This document shows positions 1 to 6,631 of a stretch of DNA of 26,211 nt, in pieces (within the stretch, counting starts at the first letter, position 1; each line of letters opens with the position of its first letter). The stretch is from positions 1 through 26,211 of the forward strand of contig QZKK01000241.1 of NCBI GenBank assembly GCA_003599475.1, in the 5' to 3' direction. The notes under the pieces are model-generated. The model was not told where the DNA came from. It did no database searches and saw only the letters and a list, made by a program, of their open reading frames with translations. This DNA is from Desulfobacteraceae bacterium. GTDB lineage: Bacteria; Desulfobacterota; Desulfobacteria; Desulfobacterales; SURF-15. Position numbers and translations under genes: made by a program.

Positions 1-138
1 TCCGGCACCTCCGGCACCGGCAGCACCGGCTCCGGCAGCAGGCGTCTGGCCATAGGAGGCCCGCCCCATGGGAAATAGGATAACTGTAATCAGCAGACCA
101 TAGACAAAAGTTTTCTTAAAAATGTCGGATCTTTTCAT
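1..138 (-). CDS. Ala/Gly-rich secreted small protein, 3' part beyond window edge
   Basis: An open frame begins at ATG 138 and runs off the left edge (46 codons visible). A ribosome binding site (GTAGGAG) lies 8 bases before the ATG. The first about 30 residues have a Lys/Arg-rich start, a hydrophobic stretch (LLITVILF) and a small-residue exit, as in a Sec signal peptide. After that the chain is almost only Ala, Gly and Pro. It lies 161 bp downstream of the yjbH-like gene on the same strand. In E. coli the yjbEFGH and gfcABCD exopolysaccharide operons also contain a tiny low-complexity secreted protein (YjbE, GfcA), so a similar role is possible. That link rests on context and composition only. 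The end of the protein is not visible. Confidence 0.6.
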   Translation of the reverse strand, partial: MKRSDIFKKTFVYGLLITVILFPMGRASYGQTPAAGAGAAGAGGAG

Positions 139-232
139 TTCAATTGCTCCTACCGATTCGAAATCGTCCATCAGAGTGCACGTCTCAACCGGACAGTGCC
201 ATTATAACGATCGGAAAAGACTGAAACAATAC

Positions 233-269
233 GCCCGGTGAGGTATTTTATCTTCTGGAATCACCGGGC
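233..269. terminator. 9-bp perfect hairpin between yjbH-like gene and the Ala/Gly-rich gene
   Basis: GCCCGGTGA (233-241) pairs perfectly with TCACCGGGC (261-269) around a 19-base loop. On the plus strand it is followed only by TTTCT. On the minus strand, the direction of the flanking genes, there is no clear U-run. It could be a weak terminator, an RNA processing or stability stem that separates expression of the two genes, or a protein site. The hairpin itself is seen; its function is inferred. Confidence 0.3.
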
Positions 270-299
270 TTTCTAAGGGAAAGACCGATACCAATGCGC

Positions 300-2411
300 C
301 TAATCCTTAATTTCGCTCAGGCGGGATTTGAACTCGACCGGCGTCAGGTCTTTCCGGCTCCAGTAGAGGGGATTCCAGTGATAGATCGAGGCGCCTACGT
401 CGCGGGTCCACGGGGAAATCGCGTAGCTGTAACGCTTGGGAGTATCGTGGGTCAAAAACATGCGTATCGGAAGGCTGATGTAGGCTCCCACATCATGATA
501 TCCCTCGTTGTAGTCTGTGAATTTACCGGAGTCCGTAAGACTGGCCCAAGCACCTACAATGACTCCAGTATCGTACTGGCGGCTCAATTCGAACCGGACA
601 CCGTAGTCCCCATAGAGAAATCTTCCGATTTTTGCGCCCACCGTCACATCGAATTCCGGAATGAACCGATAGATATTGCCGAAGATCGTATAGGCGGTAA
701 GATCATCGAGTCCGAACTGACTGCTCGTTTCACGCTTCACTCCCCAGTCCGCTTCGATTCCGAAAGCCCATTTTCCCTCACCGGTAAAGGTCAGGACTTC
801 CCCGCCGAATCCTGCATACATTTTTTCGAGGTACCCGCCGCTGATCCGAGCAAAGCTTTTTTGCCCAAAACGGAAGATCTGATCGAACATCAGGTTCTCG
901 AAGGAAAACGTCCCAGAATAGTTGAAAAAATCGCTCCTTACCGCATCCTCAGGAAAGTCCGGGCTCGACTCCACATCGGAATAAAGGGGGATATCGTAAC
1001 GTGCAAAGGCATATCCCCCCTCCCAGGTGTTTACGATGACGGAGGGTTTGACGGCGGCTTCGAACTGGACGTAGCCTGCCGCATCGAGAAGATAGGTCTT
1101 GAGCTCCGGCTTGATCCCCCAGGAGTAGCTCAGCTCCTGACTGCTGCCGGTTTCAAGGAGGCGATCGAGGTCTCCTCCCGTCGGCCTGGATGTAAAGCGG
1201 ACGTCGATCAGCTTCGAAAACAACGGATCGGAAATTTCCCCTGTCAGATACTTCTCCATGTGTTCGGGCCGGACCGATACTTTGAGAAATGGATGATTCT
1301 GTCTTCTGACCACTGCAGAAAGCATCCGGGTGTCCGAAGGAGAGTAGAAAAGAAGGGTCCGCAATACCCTTCCCACAGCCTTCTGATTGGACAGATATCT
1401 GTAATTGGCAAATTCTGCGATCAGCTCCTCCCCGCCCGTATAGACTCTGACCTCGGCAAAACCCGCTTGGGCGAGCGCCTTGTAGATGCCATCGATCATC
1501 TCCCCGGCATCTCTTTGGTGAAAAGGTCTTCTATCCACCGGGACTAGCGGGGGAGGATCCGGCCGGAAAGGGAGAACCGGTTTTCCCAGCACGGCGCTCA
1601 GATGCACCATGAAGCCGATGGTTTCTCCGCGCTGGTAGGAAAGACCGACATCGACGCCCGGAAAAATTTTGGCCTTCATACCGAGGTTGACCGGCCAATC
1701 CGCCTCGTCCAGGATCACTCTCCTCGAGCGCTTCCTGTCCTCTTCGTACTGGATCGGGTTGTATTCGGCTACAAGATGGCAGTTTTCGGTCAGTGCGAAC
1801 TCCACACCTCCGAAAAAGCCGAATCTATCCAGAGGAGATTGATCCAGGGGATGCGGAAGGGTGAGATCCCCTTTAAGTCTCCTGTGGCCGACTCCGAACG
1901 AAAGATCGAGGGGGTAGTACTGCCGGCTGAGTACAAGATACTCGGCCGGGAAGGCTTGTGTACCGAAGGTATCCTGAAGCCCGACGGCTGCGGCGGGAAA
2001 GAACTTCGATTCCGGAAAGATCTGATATTTGAGATCGATCGCCCTTGTTTTCAGGTCGCTGAAAAACTCGCCTTCGATGCCGGCAAGTTCGATGACCCGG
2101 CCGCCGATTTCCAGCCCCGGGAAAACCCCCATGACGATCGAGTACCACCTGAAAGGGTCTGCCTGAGCGTAGCCGAATCGAAGAACGCCTTCATCCAGCA
2201 CCCTGGCATTGGGTGTTTCCAGCAGCCCGGTGCCGCCCCAGTTGGCAGGATTGTCAAACGGCTTGTCTTCGGCAAAAGCAGGAGATATGAGTGCGAAAAA
2301 GAGGATCGGGATTAAAAAAAATGCATGCTGAAAACCAAAACTTCCGAGTTCGATATTGCAGATTTTACGAACATTCGTGTCCAATGGCAATTTATCCTGC
2401 AAATCGGGCAT
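300..2411 (-). CDS. yjbH: YjbH-like outer-membrane/exopolysaccharide-associated protein
   Basis: About 703 residues, close to the usual length of YjbH/GfcD (about 700). A hydrophobic export segment (FFLIPILFFALISPAFA) lies near residues 29-45. The mature chain opens with the family's typical N-terminal pattern NWGGTGLLETPNARVLDEG. The rest is rich in aromatic beta-strand segments (for example GYLEKMYAGFGGEVL), as expected for an outer-membrane beta-barrel. YjbH/GfcD proteins belong to operons for exopolysaccharide or group 4 capsule export; the precise role is not known. ATG 2411 is chosen. A TTG at 2417 is also in frame, and neither has a strong ribosome binding site, so the roughly 28 residues before the hydrophobic segment are uncertain. 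The gene diverges from the lipoprotein gene at 2551 and probably uses the promoter at 2472-2500. A small Ala/Gly-rich gene follows it. Confidence 0.8.
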   Translation of the reverse strand: MPDLQDKLPLDTNVRKICNIELGSFGFQHAFFLIPILFFALISPAFAEDKPFDNPANWGGTGLLETPNARVLDEGVLRFGYAQADPFRWYSIVMGVFPGLEIGGRVIELAGIEGEFFSDLKTRAIDLKYQIFPESKFFPAAAVGLQDTFGTQAFPAEYLVLSRQYYPLDLSFGVGHRRLKGDLTLPHPLDQSPLDRFGFFGGVEFALTENCHLVAEYNPIQYEEDRKRSRRVILDEADWPVNLGMKAKIFPGVDVGLSYQRGETIGFMVHLSAVLGKPVLPFRPDPPPLVPVDRRPFHQRDAGEMIDGIYKALAQAGFAEVRVYTGGEELIAEFANYRYLSNQKAVGRVLRTLLFYSPSDTRMLSAVVRRQNHPFLKVSVRPEHMEKYLTGEISDPLFSKLIDVRFTSRPTGGDLDRLLETGSSQELSYSWGIKPELKTYLLDAAGYVQFEAAVKPSVIVNTWEGGYAFARYDIPLYSDVESSPDFPEDAVRSDFFNYSGTFSFENLMFDQIFRFGQKSFARISGGYLEKMYAGFGGEVLTFTGEGKWAFGIEADWGVKRETSSQFGLDDLTAYTIFGNIYRFIPEFDVTVGAKIGRFLYGDYGVRFELSRQYDTGVIVGAWASLTDSGKFTDYNEGYHDVGAYISLPIRMFLTHDTPKRYSYAISPWTRDVGASIYHWNPLYWSRKDLTPVEFKSRLSEIKD

Positions 2412-2450
2412 GAGCAATTCAACTCGGATGAATCGTTTTCAACTGGCGAC

Positions 2451-2479
2451 TTGAGCCTCACCGTCTTTTGAACTATACT
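2451..2479 (+). promoter_or_regulatory. Sigma70-type promoter for the lipoprotein gene
   Basis: TTGAGC (2451-2456), a 17-bp spacer and TATACT (2474-2479). The expected transcript start near 2486 gives a leader of about 65 nt before the TTG start at 2551. The -10 box overlaps that of an oppositely directed promoter. Seen by motif match only. Confidence 0.5.
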
Positions 2480-2500
2480 GCCGAAAAAATCAATATCCAA
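2472..2500 (-). promoter_or_regulatory. Sigma70-type promoter for the yjbH-like gene, sharing the -10 region
   Basis: On the minus strand TTGGAT (2500-2495), a 17-bp spacer and TATAGT (2477-2472). The -10 box overlaps the plus-strand TATACT, so the two promoters face away from each other around one TATA core and should compete for polymerase. The leader to ATG 2411 would be about 50 nt. Confidence 0.5.
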
Positions 2501-2528
2501 TTACGAGTTGCGGGTTACAGGTTAACTC
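2501..2528 (+). repeat. Heptad tract, four units
   Basis: Four consecutive 7-bp units of the form ttNcNgg or near it (ttacgag, ttgcggg, then two more) fill the leader of the lipoprotein gene. A close relative of the same word family lies at 11939-11966. Confidence 0.6.
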
Positions 2529-2550
2529 GAGTCCTGACAAGGAGTATCTT

Positions 2551-3030
2551 TTGAAAAACGCAAGGGCGTGGGCGGTTTTTTTGATTTGTGTCTCTGGGCT
2601 GGCATCCGGTTGCGCAAAGCATCGGTCGGCCCTGCAGATTGCTGAGTATGTCAACCAGGGCATTCTGACGGTTGCCGAGCTCGAACAGAAATCCCTCGAG
2701 CGGTATGCATCGGTTGTCGGAAGCAATTATACCTCGGATCAGGCGGTATACGATGCCTTGAAGGAATTCGTTGTTCCCATTTACGGCAGGTATCTCGACG
2801 AGCTCAGAAAAATCCAGCCCGAAACGGAAGAGTTGAAGCAGCTTCACAAGATTTACATCCAGGGAGCCGAATCGATGTACAGCGGATTCAAGATGAAGCT
2901 TGCAGGGATCGAAAAGAAGGATGAATTCATCATCCGGGCTGCGAACGAAAAAATCCAGGAGGGGAAAAATAAAACCGATGTGTGGCGAGAGAACCTGACG
3001 GCCCTCTACCGCAAGTACGGCCGCCAGTGA
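2551..3030 (+). CDS. Putative lipoprotein of unknown function
   Basis: 159 residues from a TTG start, chosen because AAGGAG (2539-2544) lies 6 bases before it. The N-terminus has Lys/Arg, a hydrophobic core and a lipobox-like LASGC with the lipidated Cys at residue 21, so export and lipid anchoring are expected. The mature part is Lys/Glu-rich and probably all-helical, with no motif I recognise. It is the only gene other than the GxxExxY gene on the plus strand. It ends 7 bp from the gspK stop, with no visible terminator between the two convergent genes. The divergent partner is the yjbH-like gene, so a link to envelope polysaccharide is possible but unproven. Confidence 0.75.
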   Translation: MKNARAWAVFLICVSGLASGCAKHRSALQIAEYVNQGILTVAELEQKSLERYASVVGSNYTSDQAVYDALKEFVVPIYGRYLDELRKIQPETEELKQLHKIYIQGAESMYSGFKMKLAGIEKKDEFIIRAANEKIQEGKNKTDVWRENLTALYRKYGRQ

Positions 3031-3037
3031 AAGATTT

Positions 3038-3967
3038 TCAGTTCACCCTCCAGTAAACAAGCCTCTCCGTTTCCTCATCTCTTTTCAAAACCGCCTCGAT
3101 ACCGGATCTCGTCTCCAGGAAACCGCCCTCGAACCTTATCGAAAAGGCACTGCTTTTAACGTCGATTCCCCCCTTTATCCTTTTTAACAAGGCCTCATTC
3201 ATGCCAGGAACCTTTTTAAGATCCTCTGCGCTTGAAAAATCCTCCGAGTGCCTGAATGCCGCAATGGCCTCTGCGAGCGAATCGTCGATTTCTTCATCCA
3301 GGCATCGGAGAACCTCTTTGGATGCCGTGTTGATATTGATCCGACCGTCGGAATAGACGGTGAGATGGTCTTTCGCTGCGGTCTCACCGACACCTTTTAC
3401 CATCATGAGCTGCCCGAGCGTCACAAACGGGCCATTGCTGCATGCGTAAGGCTCCTTCAGGCTCCCATAATAGGCATTCTCTGCGCCGTCCATGCGCTCG
3501 ATATCGTCGCCGTCCAGCCAGTCCAGTATCGGAGCTGACTTCCGTTCGTCGACTCCGAGCACCCGGAACAGCCGGTAGAGCCGCTGTTCCTTTGCAGGAT
3601 CGATTTCCCCCTTTTCATTCAGAAGAGCATTGACATTGAACTTGCCGCTTTCATCGAAAACTCCGCCGGAAAGCGTCACGTCTTCGGGAAGACCGTCCGG
3701 GAAGGATTCGGTGGATACCTTTGCCCAATCCTCTCTCAGGCTGTCCATGTCTTTCTTTTCATCCCGACCGATCGCTTCAAGTGCAAGCTGCACCCCGGAA
3801 CGGGCGGCATGGTAGGCTCTATAATGATCCCGCGAGTAACCGGCAAGCTGGAGCTCTAACCCCGTATCCTCCGAAAAGGCCACGGTAAGACCCACAAGGG
3901 TGGCGATGACCAGAAGCGTGATGATCATTGCCGAGCCCGATTCGCCGCCGAAAATCGATCCTCTCAT
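3038..3967 (-). CDS. gspK: T2SS minor pseudopilin GspK
   Basis: About 309 residues from ATG 3967, the usual size of GspK (300-330). The leader MRGSIFGGESG ends at a prepilin peptidase site (G11/S12), followed by the hydrophobic helix AMIITLLVIATLVGLTVAF. Mature position 5 is Ile rather than Glu, which is characteristic of GspK, the tip pseudopilin. The body contains the GspK core with VKGVGE and INTASKEVL, resembling helix-hairpin-helix segments. It forms the GspI-J-K tip complex in the periplasm. The open frame extends upstream. An ATG at 4099 with a fair ribosome binding site would give 353 residues, but its 55-residue leader would be encoded by repeat tracts, so 3967 is preferred. It is the last gene of the cluster; no gspL or gspM follows. 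Confidence 0.85.
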   Translation of the reverse strand: MRGSIFGGESGSAMIITLLVIATLVGLTVAFSEDTGLELQLAGYSRDHYRAYHAARSGVQLALEAIGRDEKKDMDSLREDWAKVSTESFPDGLPEDVTLSGGVFDESGKFNVNALLNEKGEIDPAKEQRLYRLFRVLGVDERKSAPILDWLDGDDIERMDGAENAYYGSLKEPYACSNGPFVTLGQLMMVKGVGETAAKDHLTVYSDGRININTASKEVLRCLDEEIDDSLAEAIAAFRHSEDFSSAEDLKKVPGMNEALLKRIKGGIDVKSSAFSIRFEGGFLETRSGIEAVLKRDEETERLVYWRVN

Positions 3968-4001
3968 CGACCTTGAGAATCTGCCAATTCTTTCCCCCGA
4001 C

Positions 4002-4118
4002 TTCTTTGCGTCTTTGCGTCTTTGCGTGAGAATCTGTTCCTTTTGATCTGCAACCGGGATCTTCATCCACCATTGACCAATATTCCATTCTTCCAACATT
4101 CCACCATTCCTATTCCTG
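4002..4118. repeat. Octad and heptad tracts at the gspJ/gspK junction
   Basis: At 4002-4027 the 8-bp word tctttgcg is repeated three times. At about 4076-4118 a period-7 tract built on 'attcc' words (for example ttccaac, attccac) covers the end of gspJ and the possible upstream start of gspK at 4099. Both are translated if gspK starts at 4099. Confidence 0.7.
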
Positions 4119-4841
4119 CCTGCGCGGCGCCAGCGCAGGGTGGACGCTTGTGGAAAAGACACGCTCCTGTCCGTCCGGTTCTGCAAGGCGAAGCTTGATC
4201 TGGATAAGAGTCGGAAGCTCTCCGTCGGTTCCGGAGCTCCAGGTGTCGTGCTCCAATCCTTGCTCGTCCTGAAAAAGGATTTCCAAACCTGCGACACTCC
4301 GGGCAAGCTCAAGGCGGTCTCCCCCCTCCTTGAAATCAGAATCCGGAGTCCAGTCATCGCGGCGGTAAAGAACCAATCCGTCCCCCTCCACGTCCGGCTC
4401 CAGGAAGTATCCCACTTCGCAGAGGTCGATTTGTGAGGTGTCCGGAGAGAAGGAAAGATGGGATAAGGCTGTGAAATCGAGTCGATCGGCTTCCCGATCG
4501 TCGATGCGTAGATCCTGCAATTGCATACCGAGCTGGAGCACGCCGGAATCCGTATAGGGAGCCGTGATGAAGGCCGACTCCAGATCCTGGCGCATCCGTT
4601 CGAGTGCGACCCGGGCGGTCTGGTTCGATTGCCCGGTGTTCCGCGCGATCTGAATCGCAGAAAGATTGGAGCTGTAGGCGGCGTAAAGAGCGGATAGAAC
4701 GATGCTCAAAATCAGAGTGGAAATGAGTATTTCCAGCAGCGTAAAGCCCGTTGTACAATTACCTCCCGCAGAGGCGCGGAGACGCAGAGAAATCGAAGAT
4801 ACTTTGTCTTGCCACGAAGACACGAAGACACGAAGGATCAT
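4110..4841 (-). CDS. gspJ: T2SS minor pseudopilin GspJ
   Basis: 243 residues from ATG 4841. The type IV pilin-like signature TTGFTLLEILISTLILS has its cleavage site at G32/F33 and the conserved Glu at mature position 5 (E37). The body has the GspJ pattern of a beta-rich minor pseudopilin ending in a charged tail. GspJ packs with GspI and GspK at the tip of the T2SS pseudopilus. The predicted 32-residue leader is much longer than usual and is almost wholly encoded by octad repeats. The ribosome binding site (AAAGGAGAAGG) is the end of another octad array. The open frame extends further upstream through gspI, but that part overlaps gspI out of frame and is not credible. Confidence 0.85.
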   Translation of the reverse strand: MILRVFVSSWQDKVSSISLRLRASAGGNCTTGFTLLEILISTLILSIVLSALYAAYSSNLSAIQIARNTGQSNQTARVALERMRQDLESAFITAPYTDSGVLQLGMQLQDLRIDDREADRLDFTALSHLSFSPDTSQIDLCEVGYFLEPDVEGDGLVLYRRDDWTPDSDFKEGGDRLELARSVAGLEILFQDEQGLEHDTWSSGTDGELPTLIQIKLRLAEPDGQERVFSTSVHPALAPRRQE

Positions 4842-4882
4842 TCCAATCAACCTTCTCCTTTGTGCCTTTGTGCCTTTGTGGC
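4769..4882. repeat. Three octad arrays at the gspI/gspJ junction
   Basis: Three different 8-bp arrays lie in series: cgcagagg-type words (4769-4790), cacgaaga three times (about 4813-4836) and cctttgtg three times (about 4858-4882). On the coding strand the last array reads ACAAAGGC and ends in AAAGGAG, which serves as the apparent ribosome binding site of gspJ. The other two encode its leader peptide. Confidence 0.75.
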
Positions 4883-4893
4883 GGGCTCTTAGT

Positions 4894-5277
4894 CTATCGA
4901 TACAGGAATGTTTCAATCGAAAAATCCTTGAGTAACCCGTTATGCTCCTGAAAGATGCTGACCTTGATCTTGTAGAGGCGCTCGTTTTCGAGCACTCTCT
5001 CGATTTTCGACTGGTAGGAAAAATGGGGAAAATCCTCTCCGCAATCCCCGGTGTCGGTCCCCTCAAGAAACTTTTCTCCGGATTCGATGCGAGAAAATCT
5101 GTCCTGTGCGATGTCCTTTGCGACAGTGAGGAATTGGGCCTCGTACTGGAGATCCAGATTCTGGGCCTGCAGGCGGAAAACGGCCAAGAGTGCGGTTGCA
5201 ATCAGACACAGAGAGATGGCCACCTCCAACAGAGTGAAGCCGCTTTCGCTATTGATCACCATGGAGCTGCTCACCAT
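4894..5277 (-). CDS. gspI: T2SS minor pseudopilin GspI
   Basis: 127 residues, the usual size of GspI (about 120-130). The short leader ends at G13, followed by FTLLEVAISLCLIATALLAV with Glu at mature position 5 (E18). It initiates the pseudopilus tip complex with GspJ and GspK at the inner membrane. Start 5277 (ATG) has no good ribosome binding site. An in-frame ATG at 5262 has GGTGAG upstream and gives a leader of eight residues, which fits the family equally well. It is preceded by a short octad tract and followed by the octad-filled junction to gspJ. Confidence 0.88.
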   Translation of the reverse strand: MVSSSMVINSESGFTLLEVAISLCLIATALLAVFRLQAQNLDLQYEAQFLTVAKDIAQDRFSRIESGEKFLEGTDTGDCGEDFPHFSYQSKIERVLENERLYKIKVSIFQEHNGLLKDFSIETFLYR

Positions 5278-5307
5278 TTAAAGATCGATGTTTTTGAAAT
5301 AATGTTA

Positions 5308-5340
5308 TTATATCTTACTTTGCGTGCTTTGCGCCGCGTG
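5308..5340. repeat. Short octad tract at the gspH/gspI junction
   Basis: The words tttgcgtg and ctttgcgc follow each other at period 8 just beyond the gspH stop. This is the same word family as at 4002-4027 and 6600-6620. Confidence 0.5.
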
Positions 5341-5349
5341 AGGATTTCT

Positions 5350-5919
5350 TCACTCGACCCTCTGTTCGATGTATCGGTCGTGCAGTTTCACGCTCCCGGT
5401 AAGCGGATTGATTTCCAGCGTATAGGACTGATCGGCTTCGTTTCGCAAGTGGATCAGGCTTCTTTCGATGCAGCCGTTTGCAAAAAAACGGATCCGTGCT
5501 TCTCCTTCCTGGATTTTTCCACGGGTAAGGACTGTGACATCCTCCAGCCGAACCCCCTGGGGCAGCGGCATCTCGCCTTCCTCCAGGTCTGAAGCGGTCC
5601 AATATGCCGATTGTTTTCCGGAATCCTCCGGCTTGATTTTATAAAAGCTGTTTCGATCGACGTTCAGGCCGATCACCTGCTCCGTTCGTGTATAGACCGC
5701 CTGTGCCCTGGCTTGATTGATGCGGCCGATGATGATCCGGCTTGCCAACCGCAGATCCCCTCCCGAAAAGACATTTTCGATTCTCAATGAGATCACGGTC
5801 AGGAATATTCCTGTCAGCAGAGTAACAACCATCAGCTCTAGGAGGGTAAAGCCCGCAGCGGCCGTCGGCCGCCTGCAAAAATTCCAAATCACAAGCACCA
5901 AATTCCAAACAATTTTCAA
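5350..5919 (-). CDS. gspH: T2SS minor pseudopilin GspH
   Basis: About 189 residues. Pilin-like signature AAAGFTLLELMVVTLLTG with cleavage at G23/F24 and Glu at mature position 5 (E28). The rest fits GspH, a minor pseudopilin bridging tip and shaft (GspH/FimT fold), with beta-strand segments such as DRNSFYKI. The start is uncertain. The only candidates near the leader are TTG 5919 and GTG or TTG codons shortly after it. All lie inside a heptad tract, so the residues before the basic CRRP patch are repeat-encoded. No clear ribosome binding site is present. It sits between gspG and gspI in the conserved order. Confidence 0.82.
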   Translation of the reverse strand: MKIVWNLVLVIWNFCRRPTAAAGFTLLELMVVTLLTGIFLTVISLRIENVFSGGDLRLASRIIIGRINQARAQAVYTRTEQVIGLNVDRNSFYKIKPEDSGKQSAYWTASDLEEGEMPLPQGVRLEDVTVLTRGKIQEGEARIRFFANGCIERSLIHLRNEADQSYTLEINPLTGSVKLHDRYIEQRVE

Positions 5920-6030
5920 ATCTCAATCATCAAATTCCAAAGGATGGCGACCGGAGCGCTCCGTTTGAGCAAATAAGAAATTTGCTCTTCATTGCTCTTT
6001 TGAATCTTGAATCTTTGAATCTTGAATTTT
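5872..6030. repeat. Heptad tracts at the gspG/gspH junction
   Basis: From about 5876 to 5945 the DNA runs at period 7 with 'aaattcc' and 'aaatcac'-like words. From about 6000 to 6030 a 7/8-bp tract of ttgaatc words follows. The first tract encodes the N-terminus of GspH; the second lies directly beyond the gspG stop. Confidence 0.7.
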
Positions 6031-6033
6031 CTT

Positions 6034-6504
6034 CTATTCCTTCTGCACCACCCAGTTGGCCACATCTGCATCCTCCCCTTCTCCGCCTTCTTCAGCGTCT
6101 GCACCGTAGGACCACAGATCGAATTCCGTATTCGCCACCCCGGGGCTCATGTAGTAGTAATCGTTGCTCCATGGGTCCTTTGGGACGATCCCTTTTTCGA
6201 GATACCCTCCGGTTCTCCAGTTTTTTGGGATACGACCGATCGCAGGCTTTTCAACGAGTGATCGCAGGCCCTGCTCCGTCGTAGGATAGAAGGCGTTGTC
6301 AAGCTTGAACAGTTTCAGTGCGTTCTCCAGCGTGTTGATGTCGAGCTGCGCCTTCATCAGCCGGGCTTCTCCAGGTCGATCCATAATTTTCACGGCAAGC
6401 AGGCTGGCTAGTATCCCCAGAATAGTAATGACAATCAAAATTTCAAGAAGCGTAAATCCCCGATCCCGATCGAATTTGAAGCAAAGCGCCTTCAAAGTTT
6501 TCAT
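6034..6504 (-). CDS. gspG: T2SS major pseudopilin GspG
   Basis: 156 residues from ATG 6504, matching the family (about 140-150). The leader MKTLKALCFKFDRDRG is followed by FTLLEILIVITILGILASL, with Glu at mature position 5 (E21). Further on come the GspG hallmarks: TTEQGLRSL, a DPWSNDYYY segment and a C-terminal acidic loop GGEGEDAD that binds calcium in characterised GspG proteins. It polymerises into the pseudopilus shaft. ATG 6504 is chosen because a strong purine-rich site (GGAAGGAGG) lies just before it. ATG 6531 also lies in frame but has no ribosome binding site. Confidence 0.93.
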   Translation of the reverse strand: MKTLKALCFKFDRDRGFTLLEILIVITILGILASLLAVKIMDRPGEARLMKAQLDINTLENALKLFKLDNAFYPTTEQGLRSLVEKPAIGRIPKNWRTGGYLEKGIVPKDPWSNDYYYMSPGVANTEFDLWSYGADAEEGGEGEDADVANWVVQKE

Positions 6505-6540
6505 CTCCTCCTTCCTTTCTTTCCTAATCATTTACCACTA

Positions 6541-6625
6541 AGGGACAAAGACACCAAGTTTCAAAGTTACATCCATGATTCATTCATTTTCCTCTTTGCG
6601 CCTCGTCTTTGCGTGAGACTCTTTC
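6541..6625. repeat. Octad words at the gspF/gspG junction
   Basis: The words ggacaaagacac (6544-6555) and ctctttgcg/cgtctttgcg (about 6592-6617) repeat the 'caaagacg' octad family seen elsewhere. The array is interrupted by about 40 bp of ordinary sequence. Confidence 0.45.
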
Positions 6626-6631
6626 TCGCCT

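Noticed and set aside
294..1547. 417-codon open frame on the plus strand, antisense to the yjbH-like gene
   Set aside because: No ribosome binding site, no recognisable domain, and full overlap with a well-supported gene; it mirrors the codon use of the minus-strand gene.
4354..4758. 134-codon frame starting at a TTG behind a strong GGGAGG site within gspJ
   Set aside because: Composition is that of an out-of-frame shadow and the pilin signature is in the gspJ frame; kept only as a hint of a displaced gspJ start.
4842..5201. Upstream extension of gspJ by about 120 codons
   Set aside because: It overlaps gspI out of frame, is Ser/Arg-rich without pilin features, and the prepilin leader lies far downstream.
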